Assembly (NCBI GenBank): GCA_023382715.1
Contig: JAHDWP010000006.1
Location: 1 to 64,000, forward strand
Direction: 5' to 3'
Origin: Anaerolineae bacterium
GTDB lineage: Bacteria > Chloroflexota > Anaerolineae > Aggregatilineales > Aggregatilineaceae
DNA length: 64,000 nt
The stretch's first letter is position 1. Every line of letters starts with the position of its first letter. This document shows, piece after piece, positions 1 through 7,617 of the stretch. The notes beneath the pieces were generated by a model, which made no database searches, was not told where the DNA came from, and saw only the letters and a list, made by a program, of their open reading frames with translations. Made by a program: the position numbers and the translations under genes.

Positions 1-91
1 GCTCCCCTTCTCCCCCTGGAGGGAGAAGGGGTTGGGGGATGAGGGGGAGCTGACCAGACACCCTCTCAAGCCCGGCTGGAGAGGGGAGGAG
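1..91. repeat. C/T-rich and A/G-rich intergenic repeat
   Basis: A stretch of alternating pyrimidine-rich and purine-rich runs in which a CCCCTTCTCCCCC run faces a GGGAGAAGGGG run, so the region can fold on itself. The same style of sequence recurs between genes near 8868, 16795, 20173, 31710, 41130 and 45261. It has no coding potential of its own and is treated as a member of a dispersed intergenic repeat family. Confidence 0.6.
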
Positions 92-220
92 GCGCGGGCG
101 CTCAATGACAGACGGCCGAAGGTTAGGGCAGCGCCAGGCTCCTGGCCCTGGCCCTCTGCCCGGTAGTGTATGGGGCAGCGCGCGCTACCGACAACCAATA
201 ACCCGCCACCCACAACCCGC

Positions 221-249
221 TTGACAGCGGGCGCGTTGTATGCTACACT
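221..249 (+). promoter_or_regulatory. sigma-70 type promoter
   Basis: A perfect TTGACA at 221-226 is separated by 17 bases from TACACT at 244-249. The expected transcription start lies near 256, about 45 bases before the start codon at 303. Confidence 0.8.
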
Positions 250-258
250 ATTCATGTA

Positions 259-284
259 ATTGCGCAATCGTGCAATAAAGCAAT
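259..284 (+). promoter_or_regulatory. three GCAAT repeats in the 5' leader, possible operator
   Basis: GCAAT occurs at 264-268, 272-276 and 280-284, an exact 8-base period. The first copy belongs to the 10-base palindrome ATTGCGCAAT at 259-268. The block lies directly downstream of the predicted transcription start, where a bound repressor could act. The regulatory role is an inference. Confidence 0.35.
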
Positions 285-302
285 TCAGTAATGGAGTGAC
301 CG

Positions 303-746
303 ATGCGCGCCCAGACCTCCCTCTCAGCACTGTCCTATCGTCTCGCTCCCGCTATCGCCTGCCCGCCCCAGGTGCTGGTCATTGACCGTCCCGATGGTCC
401 GGCCAGCGTTCTCCTGGATACGCTCAGCCTGCTGCTCGACGGCGCGATTTCTGTGACGGCTGTTGAGGATCATGACGACGCATTGCGCGCGCTGGATTAC
501 TATGACTTTGGCCTGATCGCCGTCGGCGTGGACCAGCGACGTCCGACGCAAATCGCCCTGCTGCCGCACCTGGCGACGCGCGCCGCCGGTCGCCTGATCG
601 TCGTGATAGGCCGCGACATGCCGTCCAGCGCGCTGCAACGCGCGCGGCGCTTCGGCGCGCAGGACGTCCTCTTCCTGCCGGATCGCGCGGCGGACTTGCG
701 GGCGCTGCTGGCGCGTCTCAACGAGAGCTATCTATGCGCGGCCTGA
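303..746 (+). CDS. receiver-like (CheY-fold) protein lacking phosphorylation residues
   Basis: A 147-residue protein that follows the response-regulator receiver pattern from about residue 22 (QVLVIDR) to 142, with alternating hydrophobic strands and helices and a GAQDVLFLPDR segment resembling the beta5 region. The usual phospho-acceptor Asp appears to be Gly (in LIAVGVD), and the conserved Lys of a K-P motif appears to be Leu (FLPD), so phosphorylation is unlikely. The start is ATG 303 with GGAG at 293-296. The gene has its own promoter and no kinase nearby. It may be a pseudo-receiver that works by protein contact. The fold assignment is by pattern only. Confidence 0.6.
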   Translation: MRAQTSLSALSYRLAPAIACPPQVLVIDRPDGPASVLLDTLSLLLDGAISVTAVEDHDDALRALDYYDFGLIAVGVDQRRPTQIALLPHLATRAAGRLIVVIGRDMPSSALQRARRFGAQDVLFLPDRAADLRALLARLNESYLCAA

Positions 747-783
747 AGCGCCGCCGGCGTGGGGTCGGGGAGTGTGCCAGGGT

Positions 784-822
784 CTCGTAGGGGCGCGCTC
801 CTACAGAGGTGCGGCAGAGCGG
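784..822. repeat. GTAGGGGCGC palindromic intergenic repeat
   Basis: A near-palindrome (GTAGGGGCGCGCTCCTAC) followed by GTGCGGCAGAGC. Related sequence with CGCCCCTAC and GCAGCAGAGCAG words occurs at 18098-18118, 39591-39652, 61449-61481 and as a perfect palindrome at 32282-32311. Confidence 0.5.
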
Positions 823-828
823 CATCCC

Positions 829-857
829 TTGACAGTCCCCGCCAACGCCCGTACCAT
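829..857 (+). promoter_or_regulatory. sigma-70 type promoter
   Basis: TTGACA at 829-834, a 17-base spacer, and TACCAT at 852-857. It faces the ArsR-type gene that starts at 916. Confidence 0.75.
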
Positions 858-915
858 GATGCACAAACAGTCACGCGGCGGCTTGCACTGACCCGCCCAA
901 AAAAGGTGCCCATCC

Positions 916-1977
916 ATGCCTCTCGAAGTCATTGAATTCACCGACCCGCTCACCAGCCTGATCCGCTTTGAGACCTCGCCGGTCTTCGAGATGCTGCTCA
1001 GCCTGCGCGCCCTGCTCACGCCCGACGTGCGGACGGAGTGGAGCGCCCAGACGCGCGCGGCGCTCTCGCCCAGGCTGCTGCAGGAGCTGGAGGCGGTGTG
1101 CGGGCCGTACTGGAACGGGTTCTTCTTCCTCGAGCTGGCGGTGGACTGCCCCGATCACCAGGATGTCCCCGGCTTCATCCGTTATGTGCGCACCATGACG
1201 CCCGACCGTTTCGTGTTCTACCTGGTTGGGCGCATGATCCCGCCAGAGGCCATTGCCGCGATTGGCGATGATGCGGACGCGCTGGATGCGCTGCTGGAAA
1301 CGACGCAGTTCGAGCCAGGCTGCATGTACCGCGAGGTGCCCATGCGCAATATCCTGGCCGATGTGCCCGCTTTTCAGCGGCGGCTGACCGACCTGTGGCA
1401 AGGGTTTTGGGACGAGTTCTTCCACACGCAGCCGCCGCTGCTGCGCCCGCACTGGGAACACGGCCTCGACGACAAGCGCGCCGTGCTGGATCGCCAGGGA
1501 GGCACGGCGCTCTACGAGTATGTCACCGGGCGTAGCGAGCAGGTGCCCACCCTGCCGCCCGATTACCCGGTGCGCGATATTGTCTTCATCCCGATCTACC
1601 TGACCGGGACGCCGGTGCTCGTGTTTTATGGCTATGGCAATGTGACGATTCTCTTCGACAGCGAGCGCACCGGTCCGCGCGCGGCGCAGATCGAGGAGAG
1701 CAAGGCGCGCGCGCTGAGTGTCCTGAAGGCGTTGGGCGATGGCTCGCGCCTGGATATTCTGCGCCAGATCGCGGGGCACGAGGGCCGGATGAACGGCAAG
1801 CGCATCGCCGAGAAGCTCAATCTGTCGGCGTCCGCCGTGTCGCGCCACCTGACCCAGCTCAAGGAAGCCGGGCTGATCCTCGAAGAAACCCAGGACAACC
1901 GCGCCATCACCTACCGGCTCCAGCGCGAGGCGATCACGGGCCTGCCCGACCGCGTGCTGGATTATCTGCTGCACTGA
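916..1977 (+). CDS. ArsR-family transcriptional regulator with long N-terminal domain
   Basis: A 353-residue protein. The last ~85 residues form a winged helix-turn-helix of ArsR/SmtB type: VLKALGDGSRLDILRQI, then IAEKLNLSASAVSRHLTQLK as recognition helix and an ITYRL wing. The preceding ~270 residues are not a metal-binding ArsR core. They resemble the long N-terminal regions (DUF5937-like) found fused to ArsR helix-turn-helix domains in Actinobacteria and Chloroflexota, but that label is from memory. No obvious metal-site cysteines precede the HTH. ATG 916 lies behind AAGGTG. The gene is monocistronic with a promoter at 829 and a terminator at 2004, and converges on the thiamine operon. Its target is unknown. 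Confidence 0.8.
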   Translation: MPLEVIEFTDPLTSLIRFETSPVFEMLLSLRALLTPDVRTEWSAQTRAALSPRLLQELEAVCGPYWNGFFFLELAVDCPDHQDVPGFIRYVRTMTPDRFVFYLVGRMIPPEAIAAIGDDADALDALLETTQFEPGCMYREVPMRNILADVPAFQRRLTDLWQGFWDEFFHTQPPLLRPHWEHGLDDKRAVLDRQGGTALYEYVTGRSEQVPTLPPDYPVRDIVFIPIYLTGTPVLVFYGYGNVTILFDSERTGPRAAQIEESKARALSVLKALGDGSRLDILRQIAGHEGRMNGKRIAEKLNLSASAVSRHLTQLKEAGLILEETQDNRAITYRLQREAITGLPDRVLDYLLH

Positions 1978-2003
1978 GCCAGGCGAAGCTCGATCCCACA
2001 TCG

Positions 2004-2036
2004 GCCCGCGCGCGTCCCCCTTACGCGGGCATTTTG
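2004..2036 (+). terminator. rho-independent terminator of the ArsR-type gene
   Basis: A 7-bp stem (GCCCGCG 2004-2010 with CGCGGGC 2024-2030) is followed by ATTTTG. It lies 27 bases after the stop codon. Confidence 0.6.
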
Positions 2037-2116
2037 CTTCTCGTCCCATGCCGGGCGCGCAGTATTGTGGCGCGGGCGGCGATGCGGATTCTCAGGCGCG
2101 CTGTGCTGAAGGAGAC

Positions 2117-2141
2117 TTCCCAAGTTTCCGAAACTTGGGAA
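2117..2141. repeat. perfect 25-base palindrome between convergent genes
   Basis: TTCCCAAGTTTC (2117-2128) and GAAACTTGGGAA (2130-2141) are exact reverse complements around one C. A shorter related palindrome (AGACTTC, C, GAAGTCT) lies near 34697. It may act as a bidirectional terminator stem or be a small dispersed element. Confidence 0.6.
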
Positions 2142-2170
2142 ATCTGGCGGGGGCGTATGGCGATGCGCTC

Positions 2171-2959
2171 CTAGCGCGCGCCACCGCTGGCCGCTTCCAG
2201 CGCGATCATCAGCTCCGCTTCCAGGCGGCGCAGGTCTTCCGAGAGCAGCGAGATCGTCTGGCGCGGGCGCGGCAGGTCTACGCGCAGTTCCTTGACGATG
2301 CGCCCCGGTCGCGCGCTGAAGACCAGCACGCGGTCGGCCAGGTAGACCGCCTCCTCTACGTCGTGGGTGATGAACAGGATCGTCTTGCGGAAGCGTTCCC
2401 ACACGCCGAGCAGCCAGCGCTGAAGCTCGCGGCGGGTCAGCGCGTCCAGCGCGCCGAACGGCTCGTCGAGCAGCAGCACCTCGCGGTCGGTCAGGAAAGT
2501 GCGCAGCAGGGCCGCCCGCTGGCGCATCCCGCCGGAGAGCGCATCCGGGAAAGCGTCAGCGAATCCGTCCAGGCCGAAGAGCGGCAGCAGCTCGCGGGCG
2601 CGGCGGCGCGCTTCGCGGCGCGAGCGCCCGTCCAGTTCCGGGCCGAGGATGACGTTGTTGAGCACGGTGCGCCAGGGCAGCAGCAGGTCGCGCTGGGGCA
2701 TGTAGCCGACGCGCCCAGCCCGGTCGCGCGCGACATCGCAGGCCAGGACGATCTCGCCGGCGTCCGGCTCGGCCAGGCCGGTGATCACGTTGAACAGCGT
2801 GCTCTTGCCGCTGCCGCTCGGCCCGATGATGGTGATGAACTCGCCCGGCCAGGCGGCGAAACTGACGTCTTCCAGCGCGCGCACGGTCTGCCCGCCATCG
2901 CGAAAGGTCTTGCTGATCCCGCGCACTTCCAGGCAGGGAGTGCCCGCCGGGGCGCTCAC
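2171..2959 (-). CDS. thiZ: ABC transporter ATP-binding protein, ThiZ/SsuB-like
   Basis: A 262-residue ATPase that would power import of a thiamine precursor. Walker A is GPSGSGKST, the Q-loop lies in GYMPQRDLLLPW, the signature is LSGGMRQRAALLR, Walker B is VLLLDEPFGALD, and a switch His lies in FITHDVEEA. The sequence resembles the nitrate/sulfonate/taurine/HMP subfamily. The ATG overlaps the end of the substrate-binding protein gene by 4 bases, which implies translational coupling. The TPP riboswitch at the head of the gene run supports hydroxymethylpyrimidine-type cargo over sulfonates. Family assignment is firm; the thiZ name rests on context. Confidence 0.85.
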   Translation of the reverse strand: MSAPAGTPCLEVRGISKTFRDGGQTVRALEDVSFAAWPGEFITIIGPSGSGKSTLFNVITGLAEPDAGEIVLACDVARDRAGRVGYMPQRDLLLPWRTVLNNVILGPELDGRSRREARRRARELLPLFGLDGFADAFPDALSGGMRQRAALLRTFLTDREVLLLDEPFGALDALTRRELQRWLLGVWERFRKTILFITHDVEEAVYLADRVLVFSARPGRIVKELRVDLPRPRQTISLLSEDLRRLEAELMIALEAASGGAR

Positions 2960-4014
2960 TCACTCACCTCGCCCGGCAGAAAAGCGTTGCTGAAGGCCGC
3001 CTCTGCGTCAATGCCTTCGGCCAGGATGCCGTGCGCCACCAGGAAGTCGCTGAAGCCCTGCCACGTCGCGCGCGACTGCTGCCCCCAGCGCGGCGCGTCG
3101 GCCTGGTAGTGCGGGGCGAGCCACTCGGCGCTGGCGCGGATCAGATTGGCGTCCACTTCGGGCGCTGCCGCGCTGAGGATGTCCGCCGCCTGCGCCGGGC
3201 TGCTGATGGCGTAGGCGAAGCCGCGCGCCGTCGCCTGGACAAACGCTGCGACCACGTCCGGCTGTTCCTCGATCATCGCCCGGCTGGTGATCAGGATCGG
3301 CGTGTAGTAGTCGGGAAGGCAGTCGAAGTGATCCATGAGCATGAGCGTGTCCAGGTCCAGGCCGCGCAGCTCGCCTTCGATACCTGCCCAGCCGTAATAC
3401 ATCCAGGCGAAGTCAATGCGCTCGCGGGCCATCAGCTCGAAGGGGTCTACATAGCCCACGTCCAGGTACTCGAAGGTGTCCGGCTCGGCGCCGTCGCAGA
3501 TCAGCAGCGTGTTGATGATCGCCGTCTCCAGGTCCGACTGGCCGAAGCCGCCATAGCGCAGTCCGCTCAGGTCAGCGGGGCGGCTGATCGGGTCCTGCTC
3601 GTGCAGGGTGACAAAGCCCGACGTGTTGTGCTGGATGATGGCCGCCACCGACACCAGCGGCAGCCCGTCGGCCAGGGCGTAGGTGAAAAACTCCTGGTAC
3701 CCGACACCGAACTGCGCCGCCCCGCTGTTCACCACCGCCTCGACCAACAGATCGGTTGGCTCCTGGATGGTCACGTCCAGATTGGCCTCGTCGAAGTAGC
3801 CGAGCGCCTGGGCCACGTAGAAGCCGGTGTGGTTGGTGTTCGGCGTCCAGTCGAGCATCAGCGTGACGGCGGCCCGCTCGCCGGCGCGGGCGAACTCGCT
3901 CGCCCCGCCGAGCGGATCGGGCGTGGGGGTGCTGTCCTGAGCCAACGCGGGCGGCAGCAGCAGGGCCAGCGCCCACACGAGACTCAGCGTGATAAGCGTG
4001 TATTTACGGTTCAT
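2956..4014 (-). CDS. thiY: ABC transporter substrate-binding protein, NMT1/THI5-like (ThiY)
   Basis: A 352-residue exported protein. Residues 1-25 are a Sec signal peptide (MNRKYTLITLSLVWALALLL...ALAQ) with no lipobox Cys. The mature part carries LMLDWTPNTNHTGFYVAQALGYF, here given in parts as LMLDWTPNTN and HTGFYVAQALGYF, which is typical of NMT1/THI5-like binding proteins for the thiamine pyrimidine precursor HMP or its formylamino relative. It lies between the permease and ATPase genes, 4 bases overlapping the latter. The 107-base gap to the permease gene holds short CTGACGGCTGAC-like direct repeats. Confidence 0.85.
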   Translation of the reverse strand: MNRKYTLITLSLVWALALLLPPALAQDSTPTPDPLGGASEFARAGERAAVTLMLDWTPNTNHTGFYVAQALGYFDEANLDVTIQEPTDLLVEAVVNSGAAQFGVGYQEFFTYALADGLPLVSVAAIIQHNTSGFVTLHEQDPISRPADLSGLRYGGFGQSDLETAIINTLLICDGAEPDTFEYLDVGYVDPFELMARERIDFAWMYYGWAGIEGELRGLDLDTLMLMDHFDCLPDYYTPILITSRAMIEEQPDVVAAFVQATARGFAYAISSPAQAADILSAAAPEVDANLIRASAEWLAPHYQADAPRWGQQSRATWQGFSDFLVAHGILAEGIDAEAAFSNAFLPGEVSE

Positions 4015-4121
4015 CGTGTCACTCTCCCTACTGTGCTAGCGATCAGCTTTCAGCGGTCGGCGAGAGCACAAGCATCTGCGTCACCGTCCTTGCTGATTGC
4101 TGACGGCTGACGGCTGACCGC

Positions 4122-4982
4122 TCAGTAAATCCCCGGCCCGCGCCACGACGCCCGCCGCGATGTGTAGTACCAGCGCAGCGCCAGCCGCTCCACCAGGTTG
4201 ACCAGCAGCACCAGCAGCAGGCTCAGCGCGGCGGTGAGCAGGATGGCCAGGTACGCCTGGTCGAGCCGGAAGCTGCTGTACGACCGTTTGAGAAAGACGC
4301 CCAGCCCGCGCTGCGCGGTGATGTACTCGCCGAAAATGGCCCCCACCACGCTGTACGTCGCCGCGATGCGCAGCCCGGCGAAGAACGACGGCATGGCCGC
4401 CGGCAGCCGCGCTTTTGTCCATACCTGGCGGGCGCTGGCACCCATCGCCCGCAGCAGCGAGAGCAGCTCCGGGTCGGCGGATTGCAGACCGCTGAAGGTG
4501 TTGAGCGCCACCGGGAAGAAGCAGAACAGCACCACGACCGTGATCTTGGGGCCGCTGCCGAAGCCGAAGATCAGGATGAGCAGGATGGCGATCGCGAAGA
4601 TGGGAATCGTCTGCGAGACGACCAGCAGCGGGTAAAGCAGCCAGCGCAGCACCCGCGAGAAGTCCATCAGCGCGGCGATGGTCACGCCGAGCACGGTCGC
4701 CATCGCCAGGCCAGCCAGCGTCTCCCACAGCGTTTCGGGGATGTGCTCCTCCAGCAGACGATCCCGATGCGCCTCCCACGCGCCGCGCACCGCGCTCACC
4801 GAAGGGAAGATCGTGTCCAGCGCCAGGTTCTCCTGGGCGCGCACTTCAATGGCCAGTTGCAGCACGCCGGATGCGAAAAAGGCCAGCACAACAACGGCGA
4901 CGGCGGTGAGGATCACGGCCCGCGCCACGTCTGTGAGGAGTCGCGCGCTGGCGCGGCGCGGGCGTGCGTTTGCCTGTCCCAC
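4122..4982 (-). CDS. thiX: ABC transporter permease, ThiX-like
   Basis: A 286-residue inner-membrane permease with about six hydrophobic segments. The EAA loop (RAMGASARQVWTKARLPAAM) that contacts the ATPase is clear. The gene starts at GTG 4982 with AGGAG six bases upstream. It is followed by the binding protein and ATPase genes, completing a ThiXYZ importer. It sits about 120 bases downstream of the thiamine pyrophosphokinase gene, and that gap carries CTGA/GCTGA-type imperfect repeats. Regulation is probably through the riboswitch upstream of the kinase gene if transcription reads through. Confidence 0.85.
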   Translation of the reverse strand: MGQANARPRRASARLLTDVARAVILTAVAVVVLAFFASGVLQLAIEVRAQENLALDTIFPSVSAVRGAWEAHRDRLLEEHIPETLWETLAGLAMATVLGVTIAALMDFSRVLRWLLYPLLVVSQTIPIFAIAILLILIFGFGSGPKITVVVLFCFFPVALNTFSGLQSADPELLSLLRAMGASARQVWTKARLPAAMPSFFAGLRIAATYSVVGAIFGEYITAQRGLGVFLKRSYSSFRLDQAYLAILLTAALSLLLVLLVNLVERLALRWYYTSRRASWRGPGIY

Positions 4983-5099
4983 GATTAGCTCCTGGTGATC
5001 GGTGTCTGTCTTTAGCGAGCGATGGTCAGTTTTCAGCGAGAACTGCTACAAGGGGCTGCGCCCTCGCTGAGAGCTGATTGCCGACAACTGATCGCTCCC

Positions 5100-5774
5100 T
5101 CACGCTCTGCCCGGCGTGTGCACCACGACCAGCATCCCCGCGACGAGGGCCACTCGCGCCCCCGCCGCCGCGATGACGTTGCTGACGCCGCGCGCCGGGC
5201 CGAAGCGCAGCGCCTCATCGCGCAGGGGGTAGCGCAGCCCCTCCGTGCGCACGCCGCGCGCGTCGCCGCCCAGGGGGATGAGCGAGATCGTGTCGCCCGG
5301 CTCCCCGTCCAGGGCGTGCTCGCCGGGGCCGATCAGCCACAGCGTCTGCCACCCGGCGACCAGGCGCACGTCGCGCCCGGCCAGCGCGCCAAGCGTCAGC
5401 AGCAGGACGTTGGCCAACGCCTGGTCGAGCCGCCCGCCCGCCGCGCCCAGCACGCGCACCCAGCTCGCGCCGCGCTGCGCCGCCGCCAGCAGCGCCAGCT
5501 CGAGGTCGGTCTCGTCCTTTTCCGCCGCCACGCGCCGAAGGGTTGCCCCGCGCGCGCGCAGATCGGCCAATTCCTCTCCGCTCAGGGAGTCCATATCGCC
5601 GACGACCAGGTGCGGAATCAGGTCGCAGGCCAGGGCCAGCCGCGCCCCGCCATCTGCCGCAATGACCAGCGCACCGGCCCCCTCGCGCAGCGCCCGCCGC
5701 ACAGCGGGGCCGTCGTACAGGTCGCCATTGGCGAAGACCAGCGCCCGCGCCGGCGCAGACCCGTGCTCGCCCAT
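5100..5774 (-). CDS. thiN: thiamine pyrophosphokinase
   Basis: A 224-residue enzyme that converts thiamine and ATP to thiamine pyrophosphate in the cytoplasm. Family marks are LVFANGDLYDG near the N-terminus, ADGGARLALAC, PHLVVGDMDSLS, EKDETDLELAL and LGAAGGRLDQALAN, the usual Asp-rich substrate and magnesium sites. A longer open frame reaches 5852, but its first codons lie inside the TPP riboswitch and terminator, so ATG 5774 (MGEHGSAPARALVFANG) is the real start. The ribosome binding site AAGGAG is part of the terminator stem just upstream. It is the first gene of the thiamine locus. Confidence 0.88.
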   Translation of the reverse strand: MGEHGSAPARALVFANGDLYDGPAVRRALREGAGALVIAADGGARLALACDLIPHLVVGDMDSLSGEELADLRARGATLRRVAAEKDETDLELALLAAAQRGASWVRVLGAAGGRLDQALANVLLLTLGALAGRDVRLVAGWQTLWLIGPGEHALDGEPGDTISLIPLGGDARGVRTEGLRYPLRDEALRFGPARGVSNVIAAAGARVALVAGMLVVVHTPGRA

Positions 5775-5810
5775 CAAAAAAAGCCGCTCCTTCGGCGGGA
5801 AGGGAGCGGC
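5775..5810 (-). terminator. intrinsic terminator hairpin of the TPP riboswitch, overlapping the thiN ribosome binding site
   Basis: On the minus strand GCCGCTCC (5810-5803) pairs with GGAGCGGC (5790-5783) around CTTCCCGCCGAA, followed directly by seven T (5782-5776) and then GATG of thiN. The 3' arm holds the AAGGAG ribosome binding site (5792-5787), 12 bases before the start codon. The same hairpin could therefore terminate transcription and hide the ribosome binding site when TPP is bound. Confidence 0.85.
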
Positions 5811-5835
5811 CTGGCAGCGCCTTGAGTCGTGCGTG

Positions 5836-5930
5836 GCTCCCTCCGCCGGCATTACCCGGATCAGGTTCGTAGGGTCGGCGTCGCAGAACGGACGCGCCTC
5901 TCAGCCTGGCTGCCCCAGGCTCCCCCGGCA
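5836..5930 (-). promoter_or_regulatory. TPP riboswitch (THI element)
   Basis: Read on the minus strand, the region contains the conserved blocks in the right order: GGGGGAGCC, GGCTGAGAGG, GACCCTACGAACCTGATC, GGGTAATGCCGGC and GGAGGGAG. The closing P1 helix pairs the GGGGGAGCC side with the GGAGGGAGCC end region. This is the thiamine pyrophosphate aptamer, placed directly upstream of a terminator and thiN. Ligand binding is expected to shut expression. Confidence 0.95.
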
Positions 5931-6020
5931 GAAAATGGGCTTGGTAAGCTTATCTCGACTATAGCAGGAAGACGCCGCGCTGCCAATGGGCGCAGGTGCG
6001 GCCCAGGTGTGAGACAGAAT

Positions 6021-6106
6021 TCCTGAACCGCAGAGACGCAGAGGGCGCGGAGAAGGATCAGGAGTGTTTCTTGCTTTTCCTCTGCGATCCCTGCGCCCCG
6101 GCGGTG
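6021..6106. repeat. dispersed CGCAGAGACGCAGAG inverted-repeat element
   Basis: The left half (AACCGCAGAGACGCAGAG) and right half (CTCTGCGATCCCTGCGCC) are imperfect reverse complements around a purine-rich then T-rich centre. Related copies lie at 29350-29446 and 56884-56972, with a half copy at 39955-40014. All are intergenic. Confidence 0.7.
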
Positions 6107-6126
6107 TTGCTTTCCAGTCCCGGCGC

Positions 6127-6609
6127 TCATTGCAGCGCGAGCGCCAGTTCCAGCTCGTCGCGCAGGGGGATGCCCTCCAGCCCCGTCGCCGGTATCTCCG
6201 GCTTGAGGCGGCGCGCCTCGTCCACCGCGCCCGCGTGAACCGCCACCAGCCGGAAGCCGCGCTTCTGCCAGAAGCGCAGCGCGGGCAGGTTGTCGTTGGT
6301 CGTGACCAGCCATAATCGCCGGCACCCCGCCGCCCGCGCCGCCTCTTGCGCCGCTGCGGCCAGCGCCGACCCCACGCCGACGCCCTCAACCAGGCTGTCG
6401 AGCGAGACGATCTCGCAGGAATCTCCCGCCAGGTGGTAGGTCAGCAGGCCGGCGCGCTCGCCCGCGCGCCAGGCGACCAGCCCCGGCAGGCGCGTCAGGT
6501 CGTGCAGCACCCCCCGCGTGACCATCCGCGTGGAACCCCATCGCCCGGCGAGCAGGCGATAGGCCCAGGCGCGATCCGCTTCTTCCAGCGGGCGAACCTG
6601 CGCCCCCAT
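6127..6609 (-). CDS. GNAT-family N-acetyltransferase
   Basis: A 160-residue acetyltransferase. The acetyl-CoA binding region is seen in SLDSLVEGVGVGSALAAAA, matching the Q/R-x-x-G-x-G/A loop, followed by CRRLWLVTTNDNLPALRFWQ and the KRGFRLVAVHAG strand typical of GNATs. The substrate cannot be told from sequence. ATG 6609 (MGAQVRPLEEADRAW) is preferred over the TTG 18 bases earlier. It lies 31 bases downstream of the cytochrome gene on the same strand. Confidence 0.85.
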   Translation of the reverse strand: MGAQVRPLEEADRAWAYRLLAGRWGSTRMVTRGVLHDLTRLPGLVAWRAGERAGLLTYHLAGDSCEIVSLDSLVEGVGVGSALAAAAQEAARAAGCRRLWLVTTNDNLPALRFWQKRGFRLVAVHAGAVDEARRLKPEIPATGLEGIPLRDELELALALQ

Positions 6610-6640
6610 CCCCGCGCTCACGGCCAATCCCTCGCTGCTG

Positions 6641-7456
6641 CTACGCCTCTTCCTTGACGACGACGCGGGCCATGTACGTCACGCCGAGGAGCAGGATGGC
6701 GACCGCGCCGGCCACCACGATCAGCAGGCTGTAACCCCGGCTGTCGTCCGGCTCCTGAGAAGTCTCGTTTTGCGCCCAGGTAGCCAGGTACGCTTCCAGA
6801 TCGGTGAGCTGCGCGTCGCTCAGCGGGCCGCCCTGCGCCGCGCCGAAAGCGGGCATGAAGGGGCTTTCGTGACCCTGGCGCGCCACGCTGGCGATCTGCG
6901 CCGCCTCGCCTGCTAGCTTGGGGAAGGCGGGCGCTCCACGCCCTGCGCCGCTCGCACCATGACAGCCAGCGCAAAACCGGGCATACACCGCCGCGCCCGC
7001 CGCCGGATCGCCGGCGAAGCCTTCGACGGACTCCGGCAGAGGCCCGATGTTCGGCTCTGGCAGCGGGGGAGTCTCGCCAGTCGTCCAGGTGCCGAGATAG
7101 GCGAGCAGATCGTCCACCTGCGCGCCGCTCAGCACGTCGCCGTAGGGCGGCATCGCCGCGCCGGAGTCGGCAGAACCGGCTCCTTCGAGAATCGCCTGGC
7201 GCGCGCCGCCCCCTGCCAGCGCTGCCGCGTCAATGGCCGCGAACGCTGCGCCTGTCCCCAACGCTTCGCCCTGCGGCCCGTGACACGCCTGGCAGAACTC
7301 GGCGTAGACCGCCGCCCCGCGCAGTGGCGCGAGATCCGCGTCGCCGGAATCGCCCTCATGACCGTCCTGCGCCAGGATGGGCGGTGCCGCTCCCAGCGCC
7401 AGCAGCGCCAGCAGTGTGCCAAGCGCCAGAGTCAGGATCGCCATCCACCGTTTCAT
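6641..7456 (-). CDS. di-heme cytochrome c, membrane-anchored
   Basis: A 271-residue exported electron carrier. Residues 1-30 form a signal peptide (MKRWMAILTLALGTLLALLA...). Two class I cytochrome domains follow, with heme motifs CQACH (55-59) and CAGCH (about 166-170), and likely axial Met ligands in AAMPPYGD and PFMPAFG. A single membrane segment near residues 240-262 and a short basic tail anchor it. ATG 7456 sits 8 bases after GAGGAGG and is preferred to the GTG at 7465. It could shuttle electrons to the caa3 oxidase encoded at 22926, but that is inference. Confidence 0.88.
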   Translation of the reverse strand: MKRWMAILTLALGTLLALLALGAAPPILAQDGHEGDSGDADLAPLRGAAVYAEFCQACHGPQGEALGTGAAFAAIDAAALAGGGARQAILEGAGSADSGAAMPPYGDVLSGAQVDDLLAYLGTWTTGETPPLPEPNIGPLPESVEGFAGDPAAGAAVYARFCAGCHGASGAGRGAPAFPKLAGEAAQIASVARQGHESPFMPAFGAAQGGPLSDAQLTDLEAYLATWAQNETSQEPDDSRGYSLLIVVAGAVAILLLGVTYMARVVVKEEA

Positions 7457-7617
7457 GCCCATCACCTCCTCAACGGTCCGTCCGGCTTGCTATTATACAG
7501 CGGACGCGCCACCAATGTAACCGTGTGGAAGCAGAGACGGGGAGTTCGGATTGTGGATTGGGGAAGCGCGACTGCGCGGGGCGATGGCTCCGCCCCTGTT
7601 GGTTGCGCGCCAGGGCG

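Noticed and set aside
5775-5852. Extension of thiN to the upstream start at 5852
   Set aside because: These bases form part of the TPP aptamer and the terminator.
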